Origin: Wurfbainia villosa
Taxonomy: Eukaryota; Streptophyta; Magnoliopsida; Zingiberales; Zingiberaceae
Reading direction: 5' to 3'
Length of the DNA stretch: 64,000 bases
Assembly (NCBI GenBank): GCA_025175895.1
Contig: CM045991.1
Location: forward strand, 82,447,174-82,511,173
Part shown: positions 52,919 through 63,549 of the stretch, in pieces
Position numbering within the stretch: the first letter of the stretch is position 1
Layout of the letters: each line of letters begins with the position of its first letter
The notes under the pieces: model-generated
Database searches by the model: none
What the model saw: the letters and a program-made list of their open reading frames with translations, nothing else
What the model was told of the DNA's origin: nothing
Translations under genes and position numbers: made by a program

Positions 52919-53954
52919 CTTCGGATGATGAGGATGATGGATCATCCCATGTGGCCTTGTGTGCCTTAGCCTTCCCTTTCTCCTTAGCCTTCTTTTCATC
53001 CTCCTTCTTGCTCCCCTTCTTCTTTTCTTCTTTCTTCCTCTTCTCTTCTTTGCTCTTGTTCAAGAGGGGACAATCATCTCTTTATGTCTCTCTCCTTGGC
53101 AATTGTAGAAAATTATCTTCCTTCTAGGTCTTCTCCTCCTATCATTTGATTTGTTAAATTTAAAGCTTTTAAGTGCACGCCTTACCTTCCTTACCATGTA
53201 GGCTTCTTCCGTGCTATCCATGGAGGAGGAGGAGGAGGCTTCATCCGATGAGGAGGGTGCCATCTCCTTCTTCTTCTTCCCTTTTTCGGTCATGAGTGCT
53301 ACTCCCCTTGTTGGCTTGATTGACTCTTCTACTACTCCTTCAAGCCTTGTTTCATGGAGTTCCATGGTAGAGAAGAATTCCTCTAGAGTTAGTTATCTCT
53401 AGATTCTTGGATATGTAGAAGGAGTCCACCATAGAGCTCCATTTTGAGGATCGGGGAAAGGCATCTATAGTCTTCATGATCATGTTCTGGTTTGATAGCT
53501 TCTCACCTACACTTGACAAACCGGTTATAATTTCCTTGAAATGAGAATGTAAAGAAAGTACTTTTTCTCCCTTTTCTAGTTTAATGTTGTTGAGTTGGGA
53601 GCGGAGAAGGTCCCTTCTTGCAAGCTTTGCCTCGGAAGTGTCTTCATGAAGTTCTATCAATTTTTCCCACATTTCCTTGGCACTTACACACTCTTCAATT
53701 CAGTTTATCTCTTGTTGGGGAAGTACATTGAAGATGTGGTGCTTGGCATTTGAATTCGCCAAGTGCTCCTCCCTTTGTTTCTTGGTCCACCTTGATTTTT
53801 CTATTGGCTCCCCTTCTTCATCGCTAGGCATATCGAAACCGGATTCCATTATTAACATGATATCAAAATCCGTTTCGAAAAATACCTCCATTTGCTTTTT
53901 CCACCAAGCAAATTCTCCTTCAAACTTCGGCGGATGAATGTTTGAGTTGGCCAT
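52919..53954 (-). pseudogene. gag: E1 gag, N-terminal part (piece 1 of 3)
   Basis: ATG at 53952-53954 (MANSNIHPPKFEGEFAWW). One stop (TGA for Arg near 53700) and two frameshifts (near 53400 and 53080) break it. Readable: SAKEMWEKLIELHEDTSEAK and LHSHFKEIITGLSSVGEKLS (full-length capsid, unlike E2), then a basic stretch, a damaged zinc knuckle (FYNCQGERHK ... DCP, first Cys replaced by Phe) and a Lys/Glu-rich linker ending WDDPSSSSSED. The frame runs into 13782 across E4. Confidence 0.87.
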
Positions 53955-54002
53955 CTCTTGATTGTGCTTGTTGTGGCGGTTAGTCCTCGACAAGCTACCT
54001 TG

Positions 54003-54014
54003 GCTCTAATACCA
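54003..54014 (-). other. E1 primer binding site (Met-tRNA, one mismatch)
   Basis: The minus strand reads TGGTATTAGAGC, two bases from the LTR. Confidence 0.85.
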
Positions 54015-54016
54015 CT

Positions 54017-55224
54017 TGTTGGAACGTAGGTGACCGGTTAGAGGAAGGTGAATAACCCTCTTTGGTCGTACGGTGGAATCCGTTAGTTGATTACTTGTCT
54101 ACAAACAATATTAGCGCAACAGAAATAAAAACTAGACAAGCAATTAAGACAAGGTAAAGAAAGATTAGATGCAAATGCTAACACCGCGATGTAACATGGT
54201 TCACGACCTTGCCGCTAATCCACGACCCGATTCGTCCAAGGTGAATCATGCCTATACAATTCCACTTTTCTCTCCTTTGCACAAAGCTAGGTGGAGGTAA
54301 CCTTTCTTACAAAATCACTCCTCTTACAATAAGATGAATATAAGCACAAGGAAGAGGAGGAAATTCGTTTGGGAACTTTGGGAGATGTTTAGAATAGAAG
54401 CATTAGGCTCCCCAAGTGTCCAAATGCCCCATTTTATAGAGAAGAACATTCTCGCTTAATCGCCTGCAATCGCTGTGCCCAATAACGGCTTCTTCCATGT
54501 TCTATTTCATCCAACAACTCCCACATCAGTCGACTGATTGTCCCATCTGTAGACTGATGGAGCTACAGTCGAGTGTCGGAAGCGAGCACTTGAATGATCA
54601 ACATTCTCTGCCCGAAACCCTTGTGACCAATCGACTGATGCCATCATCAGTTGACTGGTGGTTTTGTGAATCGACTGCCAATCCTTGGCAGTAGATTGAT
54701 GTGGCATAGACCATACTCGAACACCAGTCGAGTCACAGTCGACTTGGAGCAGTCAACTGCCATGACATGGCAGTCCACTGATGTTGGGAAATCCCATCTG
54801 ACACTTAGCCAAATGGCCAAGTTTCACTTATGATCTACCCCATCCCAGGTTACAATCGCTCACTCTCATTCCCTTGAAATCCCTCGCCTTCGAAGTTGTC
54901 TTCGTCCGACCATGTCCCTTGGATGAGCCAAGCGCATGGCTTCATAGCGCCATCCTTCGCGTCTCGCCCTGAAGTCTACTTCCTCCAGCTTCACTCTAAT
55001 GCTTCTCGTGTGGCGGTCCCTCGGATGCCCCAAGCGCACGGCTTCTGTAAAGCTATCCTTCACCGACTCAAGGACCGAGTCATGAGAGGTGAAACTCGCC
55101 AATGCTCCATATGCGAATTACTAAGTCCTGCAAGACTCCAACTCACATATCAAAACCATAACACCCTAACTTAAACCCTTTGCCACACACATCAAAACCA
55201 CATCATGGGTTGATTTCCCTAACA
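54017..55224 (-). repeat. E1 5' LTR
   Basis: 1208 bp, TGTTGGAACGTAGGTGACCG...TTTCCCTAACA. A TATAAAAT box (minus strand) is at 54431-54438. CAGTCGACTG-type motifs run from 54520 to 54780. Modules like CGGTCCCTCGGATGC and AAGCGCACGGCTTC are the complement of modules in E2 LTRs. Confidence 0.93.
54431..54438 (-). promoter_or_regulatory. Candidate TATA box of the E1 5' LTR
   Basis: TATAAAAT on the minus strand, about 415 bp from the internal end of the LTR. Confidence 0.5.
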
Positions 55225-56554
55225 ACATTAATTAAAAAATTATTTAAGGACAATTGGCATTATTTGAAGTCCTATGTATAAGGGAATCAAGTAGAGTTGC
55301 CTTAGAAAATGCATGAGGCCTTAGATTAGGATAACCAAAACCCACATCTCACATCAAATTGACATGTGTGTGTTTTCAAACACCCTAGACACATGTGAGA
55401 TGCTAGAAAATGAGCTAAGTTCAAGATGCATAGTTTTTATATCTAGATGAACTCAAACTCATCTTATATCATGAGTGGATCATGGGGAAAGCTAATGTGC
55501 AAGTCATGTGCATTGAGGCCATTGATCATGATCCAATATAGGTTTTCAAAAATATTTTAAAATCAATTTAGAAAACCTTGGTGAAGTCTATCTTTTGTTA
55601 GCAATCACCATTGAGAGAGTTGATACAAAGTAGGGCCAAAATATTGATCTTTTCAATGGTTTTGAACTTTGTGTCAATCTCACTATTTATGGGTATTTTA
55701 TTTTTCAAATATTTTTCACCAATAATGTTTGTCATAAGTATTATACATATGAATTTTCATGATTTTTTGATTTATATATAATTACTTATGAATTTTTGAA
55801 ATCCATTTCTGATTTTTGGATTTTTGCAATTCTGCATTAGCAGAAATCAGCCGACTACCGCCTATGGCAGTCGACAACAGTCGACTGGTGACTGTAAGAG
55901 TCAACTACCAACACTGATTTTGGATAAACAAGAATGTTTAGCCCATGTTTCAGCTATGTTATGTTACCCTAACTGCTCCTAACCCTAGGATATGCTTTGG
56001 AAAGCATTGAAAAGGGTAAAAATCCATTGGATATGGATTAAGAGAGTTGTTTATGTTGTGTATCAATTTTAAGGTGTGTGAGAGTTTATATTTGAACTTT
56101 TAACCTTAATTTAGATTGTTTAGTGTTCCTATAGGATTAGGGACTCTCTAAGGACATTGTTGGTGCAATGGTCAAGGGGGAGTAAGCCTTTAGGGGGAGG
56201 TATCCATCATGGGATGATGGATGTGTTCTGTCTCATGAGGGAGAGAAATGGGAATGTGAGATGCTCAATTTGGAAATTGGGAGAGTTTATAGGAAGCCTC
56301 CATCTTAAGTGAAATGAGACTTATCACTAGGAAGAGTGAAGACATCCTAGGTGTTTTTGGATCAAGGGGGAGATTGTAAGATCTCATTGGGATATGAGAC
56401 ATTGACCTCCTTGAGGAGAACCTTTTTGATGTATGACAAAAAGGGAGAGAATTAATGGGATTACCAATTTGGGAGAATTGGTAAGGAGATTTAAGTTAGG
56501 TAGCCTAACTCAATGGTTTTGGGTTTTTTTGTCAAACATCAAAAAGGGGGAGAT
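55225..56554 (+). other. E11 post-gag non-coding region with polypurine tract
   Basis: AT-rich, with no frame of pol type. CAGTCGACTGGTG-like motifs lie near 55860-55890. G-runs follow from 56170 on. Confidence 0.75.
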
Positions 56555-56831
56555 TGTTTGTGCAATCGACCCAGGTCACGATTGACCAAACTCGAGTTGG
56601 ACTCGAGTAGTGTTTTGATGTTTGACAATGTTTTGGGGAGATTGTTGGTGCAATCGACTCGGGTCATGATTGACCGGATTCGAGTTTGACTCGAGTGGTA
56701 TTTTAATGTTTGACTATATGGTTGACATGGGGTTGACCATATCATGGAGAAGTCCAAATCATGGGTACCTGACAATTGGAAAGTCCAACATGGCTTGACA
56801 AGGAAATTCCAAGCATGGGTCATGGCAAGGG
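56555..56831 (+). repeat. E11 3' LTR start, with an 88-bp duplication
   Basis: TGTTTGTGCAATCGACCCAG at 56555 and TGTTGGTGCAATCGACTCGG at 56643: the first about 88 bp of the LTR occur twice, each preceded by a purine tract (AAAAAGGGGGAGAT and GGGGAGAT). The LTR is then cut by E9. Confidence 0.8.
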
Positions 56832-57744
56832 TGTAGGGATGTATACTGAAAAGTCTATCTTTTGTATGAACATCTTTATTTTGAAATAAGAATCAAATTA
56901 TGATTATTTGCATTTTTATGGTTATACAATATTGTCTAATACATTACATTGTAGATAACATGGTGTGTGGTGTCACACGGGAGATCATGTTATCGACTCC
57001 TTGTAAAGTATAAGTAAAGGCTCACAACCGAGATGACTTTGGACAAACCATCGGAATAGTTGTAGTGTGATTTGGTATTGGTTTGTCTTGACCATAGAAT
57101 CACACTAGTGCACTTGTGTGTATTGAGTAGGACCGACTTAGAGGTGATTCGATTTATTGTTGACTACATAATCGAATCAGACCTCAGATATTATTATGTA
57201 CATGCTCTTAATCCCGATATAATAACGGACACATATACTTAGTATTCATCTCTTTGATTTACCAATGAGGGAGATTTATAGATTAAATCGATAGGCTCGG
57301 CAAGTTGAGAAATGATATTATTTATATGATGTGTCGTTGATTATAGGAGGAAACCATGTCCTATATATTAGGATGATGATGTCCCCTTGAGGAGCTCATA
57401 AGGTTCATCATGTAAACCCTGCAGGGGGACTGGGTCCGGCATGATGAAAAGGTTGAGTGGTACTACTCATGGAGTTAGATGTTGATTAATTAATAGTCAG
57501 TAAATTAATTAATCGACGAACATTGGAGATCTTAAATACGGGGAGAAAATGTACAAATAATATATGGAGCTCATATTATCTTATGGGGGTTGGTGAGGTA
57601 GATCAATGATAATCCTTTAGTGGATTGGATTATCATTAATGGATCGGACTTTATGTGGGCTTGATCCATGGGTGGCGAAGATCCAACTCCTCCTCATGGT
57701 CCCTAATGTAGCCTATTAACACCTCATGAAGCTTAGATCCAATG

Positions 57745-57860
57745 GATAGAAACAAAACTCTAATATCCATAGGTAGAGATTAAATCTCTAAGATCCGACG
57801 GTTGAGATTAAATCTCTAGATCCGACGGTTGAGATTAAATCCCTAGAACCAATGGAGAAG
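57745..57860. repeat. Tandem array of 27-bp units in the E9 LTR (4 copies)
   Basis: Units GAGATTAAATCTCTAGATCC plus GACGGTT, the complement of the E6 unit. Confidence 0.85.
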
Positions 57861-57886
57861 ATTAATTCATGACTTATCCCTAACTC

Positions 57887-57895
57887 TATAAAAGG
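57887..57895 (+). promoter_or_regulatory. Candidate TATA box of the E9 LTR
   Basis: TATAAAAGG, just downstream of the tandem array, the same placement as TATATATA in E6. Confidence 0.5.
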
Positions 57896-58744
57896 AGGGC
57901 ATGGGGTTGGCGTGGAGTACACATCAAGAGAGCTAGGGTTTTTGGAGTTGGCGGCAAGGGCTTAGGAATTAGGGTTTGGGCTTGGTCGGCACCAAATAAG
58001 GAAGGTAATTCCTTTTCTTCTTCTTCCTTCAAGGTGGCCAGCGTCCAACTTGTTTTCCAGCCCTCTTCCATCCTTTGGCCGGTGGCCAAGCCTCTCTTCT
58101 CCTTCTCCTTAGGTGGTGGAAACAAGATATAGGGCTTCCCTTGGTGTCTTGGTTGTTTTCCATCATCTTCTTCTCCTCCTAGTTGGCTGGCGGCAAGGAA
58201 TTATTTTGTTCCTTGTTGGTTGGTTTTAGGGAGGAGAAGAACCTTGTTTCTATTCTTCCTTTTGATTTGGAAGAGCAAGGAAGGAAGATTTGCGATCTAG
58301 ATGCTTCGACTTTTGGTATATCGTCGCCCACACGACGTCCAAAAGGAGGAAGGTCATACATTAGAAGATCGAGAGGTATACCTATTCTTCTTTCTCTTTT
58401 TGTTACTTGCTTGTTTTTGTTTTTCAACTTTGAGCATGATATAAATCTGTATATGGCTAAATAATACTTGGATCCCGAACATAAACACAAAAACCGGCGA
58501 TCCGGACATCGTCTATTCCGCGGCTACTCGTAGAATAGAGGTCGGTCGCTTGAACAACTAGTTTGTTCAAGTGACCTCTCTAAACGAATAGCACGAAGAT
58601 GACTTGGTTGTTTGGGCAATCCTTTTTATCTAGGATTAAATTTTTTAATACAGGGACATCTAGGGGATCGCCATGAACAAACGACCAAGGTGAAGTGGGA
58701 AGCGAAGTTTCCCCTCACAGACTCGATAAGCTAAATCTGACAAT

Positions 58745-58757
58745 TGGTATCACAGCC
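58745..58757 (+). other. E9 primer binding site (Met-tRNA, one mismatch)
   Basis: TGGTATCACAGCC, two bases after the LTR. Confidence 0.85.
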
Positions 58758-59794
58758 AAGGTTTCCGATTTTGTGTGTTTAGGATTCGATTAATTTTTTA
58801 TGCACTTTTCAAATATTATATGTGTCGGATAATAGTATGATATGCGTAGTTTAACTTTTTGGTTGCAGGCATAAGATCCAACTATTATGGCCATATGTGT
58901 GTATGTGATTGTATGTGTATATTTTGTTGAATCCTCGGGATTGGCGAGGCAAGTATTTGATTTTTTGTAAATTAGATATGACATTGTTTAGCCACTCTTT
59001 ATTTTATTTTACTTTCGATCTAGATTTTATGTACACTCCCTCGTGGAGTATAGGATCGATGGATGTAAATTAAAATAGGTTTTAGTCTCGGTTCGGATCT
59101 CCGGATGGCTTGTACATGGCATAGGAGGAGCGGACAAGAAGGCGTTGCGACGGGAGACATATTGAAGACAAAAGCCATAATAGTTGGAAAATAATTTATT
59201 TTTTATATTTATTGCTTTTTGTTTGATATGCATGTCGTAGGCTAGAAAATTCCTCATTTTTAAATTACTAAGTGGGAGAGGGATATTTTTATAAATTCCC
59301 ACGGCCTCCATTACAATTTGACATGTGATGCAAACAAACTTGCGCATCAACTCTGAGTGCCTTCCTCCCCATCGGATGAGTTTGTTTGCGGATCACAAGG
59401 TCAAATATTGTTATAGGCAATTATCAAGGAGCGTGTGTACTTCCCTATCATAAGGCACATAACCCGAGATAATTATCTTGGTACCAAGTAATGGTGAACA
59501 CTTAGATACAAATATAAGTATCCTCCCCATCGGAGTCACTGCTTTTATTTGTAGGGCCGAAGAGAAACCAACTATTAATTTTACTTGTCATAAAGTTAGG
59601 TTGATAAGATAGTAAAATTAATGGGTAAAACCTCATCTTACAATTGTAGAATTCGTATACGTCCACACTATCGTGGCATACGATATTCTCGGTGTTTTGA
59701 GGTGTTGGTTGATTTTAAAATTTTATTGTTTGAGGAATCAATAATTTTTTGAAATCCAAAGTAATGATCTATGTGATTCTTAGGATTTTCAAAA
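58758..59794 (+). promoter_or_regulatory. E9 leader with four predicted hairpins
   Basis: Sense-strand order: 59325-59396 (GCAAACAAACT/AGTTTGTTTGC, 11 bp, then GTGAT/ATCAC across a two-base GG bulge), 59419-59474 (AATTATC/GATAATT), 59509-59551 (CAAATATAAG/CTTTTATTTG, one mismatch) and 59574-59622 (ATTAATTTTACT/AGTAAAATTAAT, 12 bp perfect). Loop words: CTTCCTCCCCATCGG at 59361, CTTCCCTATCATAAGG at 59440, TCCTCCCCATCGG at 59521. The last stem has C-G where E8 has U-A. Confidence 0.77.
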
Positions 59795-60150
59795 TTGACT
59801 TTCAGTCCACTTGCTATGATACTAAAAGAAAATAAACTTACTGTACATAATTATGATGATTGGAAAAGAATCTAGATATTGTCTTATCTGCTAAGGAGTA
59901 CAAGTATGCACTCTTCGAAGAGTGTCCTCAAGCCATGGTTGCTCAAAAAGTTTTCTACTTCTAAGCCGAAAGGCAAGAAGAAGAAGAAACAAGGTGGAGC
60001 AAAGGTGGTGGGAGGATCTCAGGGAGCAGTGAAGAAGCCGAAAGGCAAGTACTTCACTTACAAGCAGGATGGACATTGGAAGAAGAACAGTCCCAATCCA
60101 AAGCAGAACAAAGATATATCCTTTGGACTAGTCATTGAAATGTGATTAGC
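59795..60150 (+). pseudogene. gag: E9 gag, start lost, frameshifted, without capsid core
   Basis: The start codon of the family is TTG here (59795-59797). DWKR is followed by the same one-base loss as in E6, then LDIVLSAKEYKYALFEECPQ fused to AMVAQK, then a Lys-rich tail (KPKGKKKKKQGGAKVVGG) and a knuckle with lost Cys residues (YFTYKQDGHWKKNSP). Confidence 0.84.
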
Positions 60151-60815
60151 GGTGTTATCTACCGGCACCTGGTGTGTAGATACGGGAGCCACTAATCATG
60201 TTTGCAATACTTTGCAGGGGTTCTAGGAAACCCGACGACTAGCTAAAGGGGAGATTACCATTTACTTGGGCAATGTCATAAAGGTGGTGGCTATTGCAGT
60301 GGGAGAAGTTTTATTTATCTCTTGAGAAAAATAAAACTTAGGTTATGGAAAATTCCGTTTATGTACCTTTATTTACAAAGAACTTAGTTTCAGTTTCTAA
60401 ATTGTTTATGGATGGGTATTCTATTTCTTTTAATGACAGAGCTATTATAAAAAGGAATAGGGAGAATATCTGTTCAGGTACATTGATAAGAAATTTGTAT
60501 ACACTTGAACCAAAACCTCCCACGATGCAAATTGAAGTTAATAACTCATCTTCTAATTCCAATAAGAGAAAATAACCTTCGAAGATGAACCAAACATATC
60601 TTTGGCATCTTAGGCTTGGTCACATTAACCTAAGCAGAATTCAAAGGTTGATAGCTGATGGACCTTTGGGTTCGTTAGTGGTGGAGGATCTCCCAACCAG
60701 TGAATCTTGCTTGGAGGGTAAGATGACCAAGAGGCCTTTTAAGGCCAAGGGGTATAGAGCCAAAGATGTGTTAGAATTGGTTCATTCTGATTTGTGTGGT
60801 CCTATGACTATCTAG
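60151..60815 (+). pseudogene. pol: E9 protease and integrase zinc head
   Basis: The active-site region WCVDTGATNHVC is intact near 60170-60205, followed by a stop (GF then TAG). Then YVPLFTKNLVSVSKLF, a stop after SNSNKRK, and the zinc head YLWHLRLGHINLSRIQRLI with SESCLEGK (one Cys changed to Ser). It ends LVHSDLCGPMTI then a stop. Confidence 0.85.
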
Positions 60816-61385
60816 GCATGAGGTGGTCTTGAATATTTTGTCTCTTTCATAGACGATTATTCAAGATATGGATGACACTACGATCTGATCGTGGTGGTGA
60901 GTACCTCTTGGGAGAGTTTAGGAACTACTTATTAGAGGATGGGAATAAATCCCAATTGACTTCACCTGGCACACCCCAGCAAAATGGTGTAGTAGAGTGA
61001 AGGAATAGGACTCTTTTGGAGATGGTTAGATTGATGATGAGTTATGCTGACTTGCCAGATTCGTTCTGGGGATATGCTCTGGATACGACGGTGTACATTC
61101 TGAACTTGGTTCCATCTAAATCAGTGTCTTCTACTCCCACAGAGTTGTGGACTGGGCGAAAGCCTAGTCTAAGACATATTCGGATATGGGGGAGTCCAAC
61201 ACATGTGTTGAAGGCAGATGCTTGTAAGTTGGAACCTCGTACAAAAGTACGCTTGTTCGTTGGCTATCCCAGGGGAACAAAGGGTGGATTGTTTTATAGT
61301 CCTAGAGATCAGAGGGTGATCGTTAGCCCGAATGCCAGATTTCTACAGGAAGACTATGTGATGAGCCACAAGCCTAAGAATAAAA
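60816..61385 (+). pseudogene. pol: E9 integrase core and C-terminal region with internal deletion
   Basis: SFIDDYSRYG runs straight into the sequence for LRSDRGGEYLLGEF in another frame (junction near 60870-60885); the roughly 105 bp present in E8 are absent. Then PQQNGVVE, stop, RNRTLLEMVRLMMSY and the tail (GGLFYSPRDQRVIVSPNARF). The frame is cut by E10 after SHKPKNKM. Confidence 0.86.
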
Positions 61386-62479
61386 TGTTAGGGATCGTTC
61401 GGAAGCTAGAGGGGGGGGTGAATAGCATTTTTCGATTTCTACAAAAATGATTAGCGGAAGCGAACACAATAATATATGTAAAAACAATAGCGCTTTCTTT
61501 ACACACAACTCCTCTTCTTTACAAAGAATGAAGATCTAAGCTTAGAGAGAAGAGGAGGAGATTTAAATCACTTAGAAAGCTAAATCACTTAGAATTCGTG
61601 GAGGCTCTTGAGAAAGATTAGGAAATAAGCATTAACCCCAAAAACCTCCACCGACCCTCTTTTTATAGAGAAGAGGTTGATTTTCCCGTTGGAGCATGAT
61701 CGATCGTGATGTACTGATCACGATCATTCGCGTGGTTAACGGCTTCTGAATAGTTGGATTCGAGGGATTCAGAGTCGTTTCATCCAACGACACTTTCATC
61801 AGTCGACTGATCACTCCATCAGTCAACTAATGGAGTGATCAGTCGAGTGCGACTCCATTCTGTGCTCGTTTTTATGTCAATCAGTCGACTGCCACTATTG
61901 GCGATCGGATCAACATCGATCATTGCACAGTCACGCTGATCGCTAGTCGATTTCACCGACTCGGTCGAGCAACGGACGATCCGATCGATACATCGTGTAT
62001 CGATCGATACTCATCAAGTGTGAATATTTCACACTTGATTTTTCTCCCTAGACCTAGACTTAACCTCCTAGCTCTTCCTTAAGCCTTGCGCCTTCAGGAT
62101 CCCTCCGAGTCCGCGACTTGTTCATCCTTTACGCTTTGCTTCCAAGAGCTCCTTTGGTTTTTGTCATGTCTAGAGTTTTCCTTTGCCACCGCGTGCTTGG
62201 ACTTTACGCCGCCAAGTCTACATGCTTGGACTTACGCTGCCAAGACTTGCTTTTGGGCTCCCTTTGCCAAGGTCCGTTTGGACTTAATGTTGCCAAGACA
62301 ACATGCTTGGTCTTATGCCACCAAACCTTTACCTTGGACTTTTCTTTCACCAAGTCTTCATACTTGGATTTCCCTGTCACTTAGATATCATCACAATTTA
62401 GATCACAATTTGTTGCCTAACTTAGATGATTATCCAAACATCAAAACATACAAATGCTTAGGGCATTGTTGCACCAACA
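61386..62479 (-). repeat. E10 3' LTR
   Basis: 1094 bp between TGTTAGGGATCGTTCGGAAG and GTTGCACCAACA. The complement of TATAAAAAG is at 61659-61667. CAGTCGACTG-type motifs lie at 61800-61890. Bases 62170-62370 hold five imperfect 35-45 bp units around CATGCTTGGACTTACGC, which create an open frame on the plus strand without meaning. Confidence 0.85.
61659..61667 (-). promoter_or_regulatory. Candidate TATA box of the E10 3' LTR
   Basis: TATAAAAAG on the minus strand, in the same relation to the LTR end as in E7. Confidence 0.5.
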
Positions 62480-63549
62480 ATCTCCCCCTTTTTGATGTTT
62501 GGCAATCATTTAAGTTAGGTCTTTTAAAGATACGCATATTATCACATCATATATCCATTTCCAATTCTAACTTAAACATTTCTTCTCCCCCTTTGACATA
62601 CATCAAAAAGAGAAGAAAGATAAATGCATATATTTCATGAAAAGATTGAGTGTTTGACAATCTTGAACTAAGGCATAGATTTTAAAATTTTAACTTCCCC
62701 TTAATCCAAGATATAGATTATGATGAATAAAATACATGTTGAGCCAAAGTCATCAAACAATTTGAAAGTTTAAATCCTAACTTTGCACCAACAATGTAAA
62801 TTTTGGAGGAGAAAGATATATTTTGTGAAACTCCCCCTAAAACACGGCATTAAACATCCATACACGTTGTTTATACTCAATACTACCATGTTATTTCTTT
62901 AGGATATCAACAATACACTAAACCTCAGAAAATGAGGCTAATTTTCCGAAAACACAATGTATCAGTCGACTGGTTTCTGAACCAGTCGACTGCTATACCT
63001 GTAATACAAAAATCAGTCTTTTCAGACCAAGTTCATAAATGCGTCAGAAATTCTAGAAACCTCGAAAAATCATGAAAAATTGTGTACACATTTCTGAGAT
63101 CATACTTTATCAAGGAAAAATATTTTGAAAAATATATGTTTTCCAGATTTCAATATTGATACAAATTTGGAAACTAGCAAAAGGTTCTAAAATTTTGCAA
63201 ACTTTGTATCATTTTTGTGATACACTTAAAAACTGTTTTCTAAAGTATGATAATAATAGTTGAAAATATGTTTTATTTGACATTTACAATCATGTTCTTG
63301 GAGCTATATGCACATCAATTGTGTATAAGTCTTCCCAATGATTGGTCCAATTAAGGATTAATGTCTCTAGATGACACTTTAGTCCATAGTAATGCATCAT
63401 AACAAGCATTATGAACCAAATGCATCTTCCTATCATTTCACATGTTATCTAGGTGGCTCAATACAAAAATCATGGTTTCTTAGGTATTTTGTGAGATGGT
63501 TAAAGGTATGAAACCTAGTATTTCTATAGGATCATGCAAACCTACACCT
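62480..63549 (-). other. E10 3' non-coding region and polypurine tract
   Basis: The complement of CAAAAAGGGGGAGAT adjoins the LTR at 62480-62494. AT-rich; a CAGTCGACTGGTT ... ACCAGTCGACTG inverted pair is at 62963-62993. No coding potential. Confidence 0.72.

Larger units (their letters stand above)
1..55224 (-). mobile_element. E1: gag-only Ty1/copia (SIRE/Maximus-like) element, split by E2, E3 and E4
   Basis: Minus-strand LTR element. Its 5' LTR is 54017-55224 and its 3' LTR runs off the left edge of the window (1-612). Internal pieces are 52919-54016, 13439-13782, 7404-8311 and 613-1172, about 2.9 kb in all. Between primer site and polypurine tract there is only gag; no protease, integrase, RT or RNase H was found, although the internal pieces join cleanly once E2, E3 and E4 with one TSD copy each are removed. 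The LTR ends are TG...CA. The TSD cannot be tested because the left end lies outside the window; the right flank starts with ACATT at 55225. The lineage is inferred from Gag and LTR style. Confidence 0.85.
55225..56831 (+). mobile_element. E11: 3' end of an E2-like gag-only element, host of E1 and E9
   Basis: 55225-56554 is the post-gag non-coding region, similar to 4740-5875 of E2 (shared words such as TGGTGCAATGGTCAAGGGGG and TAACCCTAGGATATGCTT). A polypurine tract AAAAAGGGGGAGA is at 56541-56553 and the 3' LTR begins at 56555. The left part lies beyond the window, on the other side of E1. This is the oldest layer seen. Confidence 0.8.
56832..58742 (+). repeat. E9 5' LTR
   Basis: 1911 bp, TGTAGGGATGTATACTGAAA...AATCTGACA, the reverse complement relation to E6 LTRs. 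Only four units of the 27-bp array remain (57745-57860), which explains part of the shorter length. Confidence 0.87.
56832..61385 (+). mobile_element. E9: Ty1/copia (Angela/Tork-like), defective, interrupted by E10
   Basis: Plus-strand member of the E6/E8 family: 5' LTR 56832-58742, primer site, leader, gag, protease and integrase up to 61385, where E10 begins. RT, RNase H and the 3' LTR are beyond the window. Candidate left TSD AAGGG (56827-56831) cannot be tested. It shares Gag and integrase lesions with E6. Confidence 0.88.

Noticed and set aside
62086..62640. Plus-strand frame of 184 codons
   Set aside because: Antisense to the E10 LTR, crosses the LTR edge into the polypurine tract, and is made of the CATGCTTGGACTTACGC repeats.
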